A DNA stretch of 64,000 bases, taken from the NCBI RefSeq assembly GCF_041929845.1, contig NZ_JBHEEH010000001.1:1178001-1242000 (forward strand), read 5' to 3'. The stretch's first letter is position 1, and the number at the start of each line of letters is the position of its first letter. Origin of the DNA: Paenochrobactrum pullorum (GTDB lineage Bacteria > Pseudomonadota > Alphaproteobacteria > Rhizobiales > Rhizobiaceae). The notes beneath the pieces are model-generated. The model was not told where the DNA came from and searched no databases. It worked only from the letters and a program-made list of their open reading frames with translations. Below, piece after piece: positions 25,635 to 34,522 of the stretch. The translations under genes and the position numbers were made by a program.

Positions 25635-26124
25635 GGTGATGCGGGCGATCGGAAGCTGTTATTTTGTGCATGTATACGCATGAGGTTGTATACAGCCTCA
25701 AGTTGAATGTTAAATTTGCCGCATGTGGTTTCACAAATCTGTGATCTTTGGATTGATTCTCTTTTTACGTGAATTTTGCAACATTAGCTGGTGTTAAATT
25801 AAGATTCTTCTTAATATTATACACAGGCTGAAGGCCGGAAGCCTTGGGTATCAGGCGGGTAAAGCTTTAAAAAAACGAGATATTTGGCAGAGCGAGCTAT
25901 TTCGTCGAGTAAATGCCTGACTGTTCCAATGTGTCACAGTCTCAGGGGTTGCACTTGGAAGCACTCTGGGGTAACCGTCGCATCGAATTAGCTGTAGTTC
26001 GCACGGCATGCCTTTTGAAGCTGCACGGGCGAGGGGTTGCCGTAGATGCAATGTGTCGCAGAGTCGTAACCATGGAGGGCTTATGACTGGGCGTAACGCC
26101 TCGTGTTAAGCCGGAAAAGGGATC
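25635..26124 (+). other. Long non-coding leader region before nuoA
   Basis: No convincing gene is present in these 490 nt. The first part (to about 25815) is AT-rich and ends in a dyad TTAAGA-TTCT-TCTTAA (25799-25814) next to TATTATACA, a likely promoter zone. The remaining 300 nt are GC-richer and carry several complementary segments (GGCTGAAGGCC, GGGCGTAACGCC) and two copies of CAATGTGTC-R-CAG at 25927 and 26049. It reads like a structured 5' leader or a small RNA gene. I could not match it to tRNA, tmRNA, 6S, SRP or RNase P RNA. Confidence 0.45.
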
Positions 26125-26490
26125 ATGAACGAGCTTTTAAGTTCCTATCTACCGATCGTCATTTTCATTGGCATCGCCATGATTATTGGCATTGCACTTC
26201 TGATTGCACCGTTTCTTGTTGCCTACCGGCAGCCGGATCCGGAAAAGCTGTCAGCTTATGAGTGCGGATTCAACGCTTTCGATGATGCGCGCATGAAATT
26301 CGATGTGCGGTTCTATCTCGTATCGATTCTTTTTATTATTTTCGATCTGGAAGTTGTGTTCCTGTTCCCGTGGGCTGTTTCGTTCGGCTCCATCGGTTGG
26401 CTGGGCTACGGCTCCATGATGGCGTTTTTGTTCGTGCTGACTATCGGTTTCATTTATGAATGGAAGAAGGGGGCGCTGGAATGGGATTGA
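26125..26490 (+). CDS. nuoA: NADH-quinone oxidoreductase subunit A
   Basis: NuoA is a membrane subunit at the junction of the peripheral and membrane arms of complex I. The 121-residue protein has three transmembrane helices; the loop after the first carries the conserved YECGFNAFDDARMKFDVRFY, and the second helix has FDLEVVFLFPWA. It opens the 14-gene operon. AAAAGGGA lies a few nt before the ATG. The coding region overlaps nuoB by 10 bp. Confidence 0.98.
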   Translation: MNELLSSYLPIVIFIGIAMIIGIALLIAPFLVAYRQPDPEKLSAYECGFNAFDDARMKFDVRFYLVSILFIIFDLEVVFLFPWAVSFGSIGWLGYGSMMAFLFVLTIGFIYEWKKGALEWD

Positions 26491-27062
26491 CCAACAGCAA
26501 CGCCACGCTTATCGCGCCGCAGCCGAAAGGCATTATTGATCCTAATACCGGCAAGCCGATCGGCGCAGATGATGCATTTTTCAGTGAGCTGAATAATGAG
26601 TTGTCCGATAAGGGCTTTATCGTCACCTCTGCCGACGCGCTGATTACTTGGGCGCGTACCGGCTCACTGATGTGGATGACCTTCGGTCTTGCTTGCTGCG
26701 CTGTTGAGATGATGCACATCTCCATGCCGCGCTACGATGCCGAACGTTTTGGTATTGCGCCGCGTGCGTCACCGCGTCAGTCCGACGTGATGATTGTGGC
26801 CGGTACATTGACCAACAAAATGGCACCGGCACTGCGCAAGGTTTATGATCAGATGCCGGAGCCGCGTTATGTGATCTCAATGGGATCATGTGCCAATGGC
26901 GGTGGTTATTATCATTATTCTTATTCGGTCGTGCGTGGTTGTGACCGTGTGGTTCCGGTTGATATCTATGTTCCGGGCTGCCCGCCAACCGCTGAGGCGC
27001 TTCTTTACGGCATTTTGATGTTGCAAAAGAAAATCCGCCGCACCGGCACAATTGAGCGTTAA
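26481..27062 (+). CDS. nuoB: NADH-quinone oxidoreductase subunit B
   Basis: NuoB holds iron-sulfur cluster N2, the last electron carrier before ubiquinone. The 193-residue product has the N2 ligands in FGLACCAVEMMH, MGSCANGGGYYHY and VPGCPPTAEALLYG. The start is the ATG at 26481 inside the end of nuoA; a longer in-frame reading from 26460 lies wholly inside nuoA and is not needed. Arg/Ser-rich YDAERFGIAPRASPRQSDV is normal for the family. Confidence 0.98.
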   Translation: MGLTNSNATLIAPQPKGIIDPNTGKPIGADDAFFSELNNELSDKGFIVTSADALITWARTGSLMWMTFGLACCAVEMMHISMPRYDAERFGIAPRASPRQSDVMIVAGTLTNKMAPALRKVYDQMPEPRYVISMGSCANGGGYYHYSYSVVRGCDRVVPVDIYVPGCPPTAEALLYGILMLQKKIRRTGTIER

Positions 27063-27077
27063 GAAGGAGTGAAAGTG

Positions 27078-27686
27078 ATGAGTGAGGAAGCCCTCCGTGA
27101 TCTTTCGGCCTATCTGAAAGAACGTTTTGCTGATGCAATTGAAGATATCAAATTTGCTTATGGTGAATTGACGGTCAATGTCTCCAAAGGTAGCCTGATC
27201 AATGTTCTGACCTTTCTGCGTGATGACGTACAGTGCCAGTTCGTTAATCTGACCGATATCAGCGGTGTTGATTATCCTGAACGCGCTGAGCGTTTCGATG
27301 TGGTTTATCAGCTGATGTCACCACGCCAGAACCTGCGTATGCGCGTTAAAGTGACGGCAGATGAAGATGTGCTGGTGCCGTCTGCAACGGCTGTCTTTCT
27401 CGGCGCTGATTGGTTTGAGCGCGAAATTTACGACATGTACGGCGTTTTGTTCTCCGGTCATCCGGATCTGCGCCGCATTCTTACCGATTACGGTTTTGAA
27501 GGTCATCCGCTGCGTAAAGATTTCCCGACTACCGGTTTTGTTGAAGTCCGCTACAGCGACGAGCACAAGCGCGTTGTTTATGAGCCGGTTGTCCTGCGTC
27601 AGGAATTCCGTAATTTTGACTTCCTTTCCCCGTGGGAAGGAACTGATTACGTGTTGCCTGGCGATGAAAAAGCCAAAGTCAATTAA
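27078..27686 (+). CDS. nuoC: NADH-quinone oxidoreductase subunit C
   Basis: NuoC is a peripheral-arm subunit that binds NuoD at the quinone module. The 202-residue protein shows the 30-kDa subunit signature ERFDVVYQLMSPRQNLRMRVKV and ERE-type block WFEREIYDMYGVLFSGHPDLRRILTDYGFEGHPLRKDFP (read in parts). The start at 27078 has AAGAAGGAG 8 nt upstream; a GTG at 27069 overlaps that ribosome binding site and is rejected. Not fused to nuoD, unlike in enterobacteria. Confidence 0.97.
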   Translation: MSEEALRDLSAYLKERFADAIEDIKFAYGELTVNVSKGSLINVLTFLRDDVQCQFVNLTDISGVDYPERAERFDVVYQLMSPRQNLRMRVKVTADEDVLVPSATAVFLGADWFEREIYDMYGVLFSGHPDLRRILTDYGFEGHPLRKDFPTTGFVEVRYSDEHKRVVYEPVVLRQEFRNFDFLSPWEGTDYVLPGDEKAKVN

Positions 27687-27719
27687 TTGGCTTTGATGCC
27701 CAAGTGTGAGGATTGAAAA

Positions 27720-28160
27720 ATGTCTGTAAGTGCTAAGTTGGAAGGTCGTTGCCTGTGTGGCTCTGTGCGCTTTTCGGCGAAGCCTATCAATGACGAAATG
27801 GGTGCATGCCATTGCTCAATGTGCCGCCGCTGGACTGGTGGTGTGTTTTTGAGTGTGGAATGCGGCGACAGCCTTGAAATCACCGATGGTGATGATCTTG
27901 CATTTTATCGCTCATCCGAATGGGGTGAGCGCGGATTTTGCAAGGCTTGCGGCTCTAGCTTGATGTGGCGCATGCAGGATGGCTCCCATAGTGTCGTTTC
28001 CATTCAGGCATTTGATGATCCTTCGCAATTCAGGTTTACGACGGAAATCTACATCGACAAGAAACCTGATAATTACGCTTTTGCCAATGATACGCGCAAA
28101 ATGACGGAAGCAGAGTTTCTGGCAGCTTATGCCTCTACACAGGATGCCGACAATGGCTGA
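27720..28160 (+). CDS. GFA family (CENP-V/GFA) zinc-binding protein within the nuo operon
   Basis: The 146-residue protein has the glutathione-dependent formaldehyde-activating (Gfa/CENP-V) fold signature: CLCGSVRFSA, ACHCSMCRRWTGG and GFCKACGSSLMWR, giving the Cys sets that bind zinc. Family members activate formaldehyde or are of unknown function. It is inserted between nuoC and nuoD in the same direction, with its own GAGGATT ribosome binding site, and its stop overlaps the nuoD start by 8 bp. That spacing implies co-expression with complex I. I recall a similar gene at this place in Brucella, so it is probably a lineage trait. A role in complex I is not established. Confidence 0.88.
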   Translation: MSVSAKLEGRCLCGSVRFSAKPINDEMGACHCSMCRRWTGGVFLSVECGDSLEITDGDDLAFYRSSEWGERGFCKACGSSLMWRMQDGSHSVVSIQAFDDPSQFRFTTEIYIDKKPDNYAFANDTRKMTEAEFLAAYASTQDADNG

Positions 28161-29346
28161 GACACAAGTAAGAAATTTTAACATCAACTTCGGCCCGCAG
28201 CATCCGGCGGCGCACGGCGTGTTGCGTCTGGTGCTGGAGTTGGACGGCGAAGTGGTTGAGCGCGTTGATCCGCATATTGGCTTGCTGCATCGCGGTACTG
28301 AAAAGCTGATGGAAACCAAAACATATTTGCAGGCTTTGCCATATCTGGATCGCCTTGATTATGTTGCACCGATGAATCAGGAACACGCTTATGCGCTGGC
28401 TGTCGAGCGTCTGCTCGGCATCACTGTGCCACGTCGCGGCCAGCTGATCCGTGTGCTTTATTCCGAAATCGGCCGTATTCTCAATCACCTGTTGAACGTG
28501 ACCACGCAGGCTATGGACGTTGGTGCTTTGACACCGCCGCTCTGGGGCTTTGAGGAGCGCGAAAAGCTGATGGTGTTTTATGAACGCGCCTGTGGCGCCC
28601 GTATGCACGCAGCTTATTTCCGTCCGGGTGGTGTGCATCAGGATTTGCCTGAGCAATTGGTGCAGGATATCGCTGACTGGATTGATCCGTTTCTTAAAAC
28701 GACACTGACCAACCTCGACAATCTGATTACCGGCAACCGTATTTTCAAGCAGCGTAACGTCGATATCGGCGTTGTGACATTGGAAGATGCTTGGTCTTGG
28801 GGTTTCTCTGGTGTGATGGTGCGTGGCTCGGGTGCTGCGTGGGACTTGCGCAAGAGCCAGCCATATGAGTGCTATTCGGAAATGGAATTCGACATTCCGA
28901 TCGGCAAAAACGGTGACTGCTATGACCGTTATCTGATCCGTATGGAAGAAATGCGCCAGTCTGCCAAGATTATGCGTCAGTGCTGTGAATTGCTGCTCGG
29001 AAAAGAGCGTGTTGGCCCTGTATCGCATACAGACAACAAGATCGTACCGCCGAAACGCGGTGAGATGAAACGCTCGATGGAAGCGCTCATTCATCACTTC
29101 AAGCTTTACACTGAAGGCTACCATGTGCCGGCAGGCGAGGTCTATGCAGCTGTAGAAGCCCCTAAGGGTGAATTCGGTGTTTATCTGGTGTCAGACGGCA
29201 CCAATAAGCCTTATCGCTGCAAATTGCGTGCACCGGGTTTTGCTCATCTTCAGGCTATGGATTTCCTTTGCCGCGGCCATATGCTGGCTGACGTTTCGGC
29301 GATCCTTGGTTCACTCGATATCGTGTTTGGTGAGGTAGACCGCTGA
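28153..29346 (+). CDS. nuoD: NADH-quinone oxidoreductase subunit D
   Basis: NuoD is the 49-kDa subunit that forms the quinone-binding cavity with NuoB. The 397-residue product starts MAETQVRNFNINFGPQHPAAHG and has the conserved HRGTEKLME, DRLDYVAPMNQEH, GALTPPLWGFEEREKLM and the C-terminal FGEVDR. The start is the ATG at 28153, overlapping the GFA gene. The stop shares one base with the nuoE start. Confidence 0.98.
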   Translation: MAETQVRNFNINFGPQHPAAHGVLRLVLELDGEVVERVDPHIGLLHRGTEKLMETKTYLQALPYLDRLDYVAPMNQEHAYALAVERLLGITVPRRGQLIRVLYSEIGRILNHLLNVTTQAMDVGALTPPLWGFEEREKLMVFYERACGARMHAAYFRPGGVHQDLPEQLVQDIADWIDPFLKTTLTNLDNLITGNRIFKQRNVDIGVVTLEDAWSWGFSGVMVRGSGAAWDLRKSQPYECYSEMEFDIPIGKNGDCYDRYLIRMEEMRQSAKIMRQCCELLLGKERVGPVSHTDNKIVPPKRGEMKRSMEALIHHFKLYTEGYHVPAGEVYAAVEAPKGEFGVYLVSDGTNKPYRCKLRAPGFAHLQAMDFLCRGHMLADVSAILGSLDIVFGEVDR

Positions 29347-29975
29347 TGTCCGTCCGTCGTCTCGCAGAAGATTCCGTCCAACCAGCCGCATTTGCTTTTA
29401 ATGCGGAAAATCAGGCTTGGGCTGAACAGACTATCAAGAAATTCCCTGAAGGCCGTCAGGCATCCGCAGTTATCCCGCTGCTGATGCGTGCACAGGAACA
29501 GGAGGGCTGGGTCACCAAAGCCTCAATCGAATATATCGCAGCTATGCTCGGTATGCCTTTGATCCGTGTGCTTGAAGTTGCCACTTTCTATACCCAGTTC
29601 CAGCTGAAGCCTGTTGGTACACGCGCCCATATTCAGGTTTGCGGTACAACACCTTGCATGCTGCGCGGTGCGGAAGATTTGATGAAAGTGTGCAAGCACA
29701 AAATTCATCATGACCCGCAGACCCTCAATGCAGACGGCACATTATCTTGGGAAGAAGTCGAATGTCAGGGTGCTTGCGTCAATGCGCCGATGGTCATGAT
29801 CTTCAAAGACGCTTATGAAGACCTGACACCGGAGCGCCTGGAAGAAATCATTGATGCTTTCGCGGCTGGCAAAGGTGACACGATTAAACCGGGTCCACAG
29901 ATTGAGCGAGATTTTTCTGCGCCTGCCAGTGGCCTGACATCTTTGACGACAAGCAATCCGAAAGCGGAGGGCTGA
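29346..29975 (+). CDS. nuoE: NADH-quinone oxidoreductase subunit E
   Basis: NuoE is the 24-kDa subunit that carries the [2Fe-2S] cluster N1a beside the FMN subunit. The 209-residue protein has the four Cys in VCGTTPCMLRGAED and CQGACVNAPM, and an N-terminal helical part (FPEGRQASAVIPLLMRAQEQEGW). It ends with a flexible tail (ASGLTSLTTSNPKAEG). It overlaps nuoD by one base and is followed after 4 nt by nuoF. Confidence 0.97.
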   Translation: MSVRRLAEDSVQPAAFAFNAENQAWAEQTIKKFPEGRQASAVIPLLMRAQEQEGWVTKASIEYIAAMLGMPLIRVLEVATFYTQFQLKPVGTRAHIQVCGTTPCMLRGAEDLMKVCKHKIHHDPQTLNADGTLSWEEVECQGACVNAPMVMIFKDAYEDLTPERLEEIIDAFAAGKGDTIKPGPQIERDFSAPASGLTSLTTSNPKAEG

Positions 29976-29979
29976 TTTG

Positions 29980-31287
29980 ATGCTGGCTGATAAAGATCGT
30001 ATCTTTACCAATATTTATGGCCTGAAAGACAAGTCGCTTAAAGGTGCGATGGCACGCGGCCATTGGGATAATACCAAAGGTCTGATTGATCAGGGTCGGG
30101 ATTGGATCATCAACGAAATGAAGGCGTCCGGTCTTCGCGGTCGTGGTGGTGCGGGATTCCCGACTGGTATGAAATGGTCTTTCATGCCGAAAGAAAGCGA
30201 TGGCCGTCCGCATTATCTCGTGGTCAATGCGGATGAGTCGGAGCCTGGTACCTGCAAAGACCGTGACATCATGCGCCATGATCCGCATACGCTGATCGAA
30301 GGCTGCGTGATTGCCGGTTGTGCCATGGGCGCCCATACTGCTTACATCTATATCCGTGGTGAATTCATGCGTGAGCGTGAAGCACTGCAAGCTGCGATTG
30401 ACGAGTGCTACGAAGCTGGTTTGCTTGGCAAAAATAACAAATGCGGCTGGGATATGGACGTTTACGTCTCCCACGGGGCAGGTGCTTATATTTGCGGTGA
30501 AGAAACAGCTTTGCTGGAAAGTCTGGAAGGCAAAAAAGGCCAGCCACGCTTGAAGCCACCGTTTCCGGCCAATGTCGGTCTTTATGGCTGCCCGACCACT
30601 GTGAACAATGTTGAATCCATTTCTGTTGCGCCGACCATTTTGCGTCGCGGCGGTGCATGGTTCTCGTCGCTTGGTCGCCCGAACAATGTCGGCACCAAGC
30701 TTTTCCAGATTTCCGGTCACGTCAACACACCTTGCACTGTTGAAGAAGTCATGGGTGTTCCGTTCCGTGAACTGATTGAAAAACACGCCAGCGGTATCCG
30801 CGGCGGTTGGGATAATCTGCTTGCAGTGATCCCGGGTGGCGCATCCTGTCCGCTTGTGAAAGCAGAAGACATGATGGATGCAGTGATGGATTTCGACGGC
30901 ATGCGTGACGTTAAATCCTCATTCGGTACCGGTGGTTTGATTGTTATGGACAAATCAACCGACGTTATCAAAGCGATTGCGCGTCTTTCGGCTTTCTTCA
31001 AGCATGAAAGCTGCGGCCAGTGCACGCCGTGCCGTGAAGGTACAGGCTGGATGTGGCGTGTGATGGAACGCATGGTGACCGGTAATGCGCAGAAGCGCGA
31101 AATCGACATGTTGTTCGATGTGACCAAGCAAATTGAAGGTCACACCATCTGTGCGTTGGGCGATGCCGCTGCATGGCCGGTTCAAGGGCTGATCCGTAAT
31201 TTCCGCCCTGAAATTGAAAAGCGCATTGATGATTATACACGCAATGCTGTTCAAAGCCGTAACATCGCTTTGGAAGCAGCTGAGTAA
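29980..31287 (+). CDS. nuoF: NADH-quinone oxidoreductase subunit F
   Basis: NuoF binds NADH and FMN and carries cluster N3, the entry point for electrons. The 435-residue product has the nucleotide loop GRGGAGFPTGMKW, NADESEPGTCKDR, GAGAYICGEETALLESLEG, and the N3 ligands in ESCGQCTPCREGTGW. The start is the ATG at 29980, 9 nt after CGGAGG; an adjacent TTG (29977) is possible. The 78-nt gap to nuoG holds two small hairpins. Confidence 0.98.
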   Translation: MLADKDRIFTNIYGLKDKSLKGAMARGHWDNTKGLIDQGRDWIINEMKASGLRGRGGAGFPTGMKWSFMPKESDGRPHYLVVNADESEPGTCKDRDIMRHDPHTLIEGCVIAGCAMGAHTAYIYIRGEFMREREALQAAIDECYEAGLLGKNNKCGWDMDVYVSHGAGAYICGEETALLESLEGKKGQPRLKPPFPANVGLYGCPTTVNNVESISVAPTILRRGGAWFSSLGRPNNVGTKLFQISGHVNTPCTVEEVMGVPFRELIEKHASGIRGGWDNLLAVIPGGASCPLVKAEDMMDAVMDFDGMRDVKSSFGTGGLIVMDKSTDVIKAIARLSAFFKHESCGQCTPCREGTGWMWRVMERMVTGNAQKREIDMLFDVTKQIEGHTICALGDAAAWPVQGLIRNFRPEIEKRIDDYTRNAVQSRNIALEAAE

Positions 31288-31298
31288 AATGGCATGGG

Positions 31299-31351
31299 CC
31301 GGATTTATCCGGTCTGCAGTCTGGATTTAAGGATATGCGGCCTAAGCCGCA
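31299..31351 (+). other. Two small hairpins between nuoF and nuoG
   Basis: CCGGA-TTTA-TCCGG (31299-31312) and TGCGGC-CTAA-GCCGCA (31336-31351) are perfect stems with 4-nt loops in the short gap before nuoG. No T run follows, so they are unlikely to be terminators. They may mark an mRNA processing or stability point. Confidence 0.55.
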
Positions 31352-31365
31352 GGTTTGGACAAGTG

Positions 31366-33447
31366 ATGGCAAAGATCAAGGTTGACGGCACAGAGATCGA
31401 GGTTCCCGATCACTATACGCTCCTTCAGGCAGCCGAAGAGGCAGGCGCTGAAGTACCGCGTTTTTGCTTCCATGAGCGGCTTTCCATCGCCGGAAACTGC
31501 CGTATGTGTTTGGTTGAGGTAAAAGGTGGGCCACCAAAGCCTGCTGCATCCTGCGCGATGGGCGTGCGCGATTTGCGCCCTGGACCAAATGGCGAAACAC
31601 CGGAGATTTTCACCAATACGCCTATGGTCAAAAAGGCACGCGAAGGTGTGATGGAGTTCTTGCTCATCAACCATCCGCTTGATTGCCCGATTTGTGATCA
31701 GGCAGGTGAGTGCGACCTTCAGGATCAGGCGATGGCCTTTGGTACTGATGGTTCCCGCTACCGCGAAAATAAGCGTGCGGTTGAAGACAAATATATTGGC
31801 CCGTTGGTCAAAACTGTGATGACACGTTGCATTCACTGCACACGTTGCGTTCGTTTTACCACTGAAGTTGCCGGTATTTCTGAACTCGGTCTTATTGGCC
31901 GCGGTGAAGATGCAGAAATCACCACCTATCTCGAAAGCGCGATGACTTCTGAATTGCAGGGCAACGTGATTGATTTGTGTCCCGTTGGTGCGCTGACATC
32001 CAAGCCATATGAGTTTCAGGCGCGTCCTTGGGAGCTGAATAAAACTGAATCCATTGACGTGATGGATGCTGTCGGCTCGTCAATTCGTGTTGATACCCGC
32101 GGCCGTGAAGTGATGCGTATTATGCCGCGTTTGAACGAGCAGGTGAACGAAGAGTGGATTTCCGACAAGACACGTTTCATTTGGGATGGTCTGCGCACAC
32201 AGCGTCTTGATCGCCCATATGTGCGTAAAGATGGCCGCTTGGTAGCGGTTAGCTGGCCGGAAGCCTTTGCTGCGATTGCTCAAGCTGTCAATGCAACTTC
32301 GGGTGAGCGTATCGGTGCCGTTGCCGGTGATCTGGCAAGCGTTGAAGAAATCTACGCATTAAAGAGCCTGATGAATTCTCTCGGTTCTGTGAATACAGAT
32401 AGCCGTCAGGATGGTGTGGCGCTTAATCCTGCATTTGGCCGTGCATCATATCTCTTCAACAGCACGATTGAAGGTATCGAACAGGCAGATGCCCTGCTGA
32501 TCATTGGTGCCAATCCTCGCATTGAAGCCGCTGTACTTAATGCGCGTATCCTCAAAAGATACCGACAGGGTAAGCTGGCTGTTGGTGTGATCGGTGAACG
32601 TGCAGAACTGCGTTATGCTTATAATTATCTGGGTGCCGGTGCAGAAACACTCAATGATGTTCTTAACGGCAAGAACGAGTTTGCACAGGTTCTGAAAAAT
32701 GCATCCAAGCCTTTGATCATTATTGGTCAGGGTGCATTGACCGGTGAAAACGGTGCCGATGTTCTGGCTGCCAGCGCCAAATTGGCCGAGCAGGTTGGTG
32801 CATTGAGCGAAGACTGGAATGGTTTTTCGGTTCTCCACACCGCTGCATCACGCGTTGGCGCCTTGGATCTCGGCTTTGTGCCGGGTGAGGGCGGCGTGAA
32901 AGCAATCGATATGCTGGGCAAATTAGATGTTGTTTTCTTGAGCGGTGCTGATGAACTCGACATGTCAGCCAAGGACAACACATTTGTTGTCTATATGGGC
33001 ACGCATGGTGATGCGGGCGCACATTCTGCAGATGTTATTCTGCCGGGTGCTGCTTACACCGAAAAATCCGGTACTTATGTGAATACAGAAGGCCGCGTAC
33101 AAATGTCGATGCGTGCAGGTTTTGCACCAGGTGAAGCCAAGGAAGACTGGGCAATCTTGCGTGCTCTGTCCGACACATTGGGTCAGCGTTTGCCATTTGA
33201 TTCATTGGCACAATTGCGCGCCAAGCTTTATGCAGATTATCCGCATATGGCAGCAATTGATGCAATTGAAGCAGGTAAAATTGCCGATGTTGCTACACTT
33301 GGCAAACAATCTGCCAAGCTTGGTTCGCAAAGCTTCGCTTCGACAATTAAAGATTTCTATCTGACAAACCCGATTGCTCGTGCATCAGCCGTGATGGCTG
33401 AATGTTCCGCACTGGCTCAAGGTCAGTTTGTGCAGGCGGCAGAGTAA
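31366..33447 (+). CDS. nuoG: NADH-quinone oxidoreductase subunit G
   Basis: NuoG is the large peripheral-arm subunit with clusters N1b, N4 and N5. The 693-residue product begins MAKIKVDGTEIEVPDHYTLL with a [2Fe-2S] ferredoxin domain (CFHERLSIAGNCRMCLVEV), then HPLDCPICDQAGECDLQD and RCIHCTRCVRFTTEV, followed by a molybdopterin-oxidoreductase-like domain that has lost its cofactor in this family. The ATG at 31366 is chosen from the family N-terminus; an upstream ATG at 31294 would read through the hairpin region. Confidence 0.98.
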   Translation: MAKIKVDGTEIEVPDHYTLLQAAEEAGAEVPRFCFHERLSIAGNCRMCLVEVKGGPPKPAASCAMGVRDLRPGPNGETPEIFTNTPMVKKAREGVMEFLLINHPLDCPICDQAGECDLQDQAMAFGTDGSRYRENKRAVEDKYIGPLVKTVMTRCIHCTRCVRFTTEVAGISELGLIGRGEDAEITTYLESAMTSELQGNVIDLCPVGALTSKPYEFQARPWELNKTESIDVMDAVGSSIRVDTRGREVMRIMPRLNEQVNEEWISDKTRFIWDGLRTQRLDRPYVRKDGRLVAVSWPEAFAAIAQAVNATSGERIGAVAGDLASVEEIYALKSLMNSLGSVNTDSRQDGVALNPAFGRASYLFNSTIEGIEQADALLIIGANPRIEAAVLNARILKRYRQGKLAVGVIGERAELRYAYNYLGAGAETLNDVLNGKNEFAQVLKNASKPLIIIGQGALTGENGADVLAASAKLAEQVGALSEDWNGFSVLHTAASRVGALDLGFVPGEGGVKAIDMLGKLDVVFLSGADELDMSAKDNTFVVYMGTHGDAGAHSADVILPGAAYTEKSGTYVNTEGRVQMSMRAGFAPGEAKEDWAILRALSDTLGQRLPFDSLAQLRAKLYADYPHMAAIDAIEAGKIADVATLGKQSAKLGSQSFASTIKDFYLTNPIARASAVMAECSALAQGQFVQAAE

Positions 33448-33465
33448 AGCGAGAGAGACGGAAAA

Positions 33466-34512
33466 ATGGACGAAATTTTTGCAGCTTACGTCTTGCCCGC
33501 GCTGATTATAGCGCTGAAGTCGGTCGTTCTGCTCGTCGTATTGTTGATTGTAGTGGCTTATCTGCTTTACGCTGACCGTAAAATCTGGGCAGCGGTGCAA
33601 ATGCGCCGTGGTCCAAACGTTGTTGGCCCGTGGGGAACATTGCAGGCCTTTGCTGACTTGCTGAAATTTGTCTTCAAGGAACCAATCATTCCTTCAGGTG
33701 CAAATAAGGGCGTGTTTTTGTTGGCACCATTCATTTCGGCAGTGTTGGCATTGGCGACATGGGCGGTCATTCCGGTCAGCGAAGGCTGGGCAATTGCCAA
33801 TATTAATGTCGGTATTCTCTATATTCTGTCGATTTCTTCACTTGAAGTTTACGGCGTGATTATGGGTGGCTGGGCTTCCAACTCGAAATATCCGTTCTTG
33901 GGTGCTTTGCGTTCGGCAGCGCAGATGGTTTCTTATGAAGTCTCCATCGGTTTTGTGATTGTCACCGTGTTGTTGTGCGTAGGTTCGTTGAACCTCACCG
34001 ACATTGTACTGGCGCAAAATACCGGTCTTGGAACCATGATGGGGCTGCCTGCTTCATTCCTTGACTGGCATTGGCTGGCTCTGTTCCCGATGTTCGTGAT
34101 TTTCTTCATCTCGGCCTTGGCAGAAACCAACCGTCCGCCATTTGACTTGGTGGAAGCAGAATCCGAACTCGTCGCCGGTCACATGATCGAATATTCCTCG
34201 ACACCGTTCCTGCTGTTCTTCCTTGGTGAATATGTGGCCATCACACTGATGTGTGCGTTGATGACCATTTTGTTCCTTGGTGGTTGGTTGCCGATTGTTG
34301 ATGTGTGGTTCCTCAACTGGGTACCAGGTATTATCTGGTTCATGTTGAAACTGTGCTTCTGCTTCTTCCTCTTCGCGATGGTGAAAGCATTTGTACCGCG
34401 TTACCGCTATGATCAACTGATGCGTCTGGGTTGGAAAGTATTCCTGCCGATCTCACTGTTCATGGTTGTTGCAACCGCGACCTTCCTCAAAGTTACCGGC
34501 CTCGTGGGTTAA
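33466..34512 (+). CDS. nuoH: NADH-quinone oxidoreductase subunit H
   Basis: NuoH is the membrane subunit that links the quinone site to the proton-pumping arm. The 348-residue protein has about eight transmembrane helices and the conserved RRGPNVVGPWGTLQAFAD, the cytoplasmic loop ETNRPPFDLVEAESELVAG, and PRYRYDQLMRLGWK. The ribosome binding site (GAGAGACGG) lies just upstream. Confidence 0.98.
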   Translation: MDEIFAAYVLPALIIALKSVVLLVVLLIVVAYLLYADRKIWAAVQMRRGPNVVGPWGTLQAFADLLKFVFKEPIIPSGANKGVFLLAPFISAVLALATWAVIPVSEGWAIANINVGILYILSISSLEVYGVIMGGWASNSKYPFLGALRSAAQMVSYEVSIGFVIVTVLLCVGSLNLTDIVLAQNTGLGTMMGLPASFLDWHWLALFPMFVIFFISALAETNRPPFDLVEAESELVAGHMIEYSSTPFLLFFLGEYVAITLMCALMTILFLGGWLPIVDVWFLNWVPGIIWFMLKLCFCFFLFAMVKAFVPRYRYDQLMRLGWKVFLPISLFMVVATATFLKVTGLVG

Positions 34513-34522
34513 GGAGAAAAAC

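Noticed and set aside
25851..26051. 66-codon minus-strand ORF in the nuo leader
   Set aside because: No ribosome binding site; composition suggests structured non-coding DNA.
28135..29124. 329-codon antisense ORF inside nuoD
   Set aside because: Shadow frame of a highly conserved gene, with no ribosome binding site or recognisable domain.
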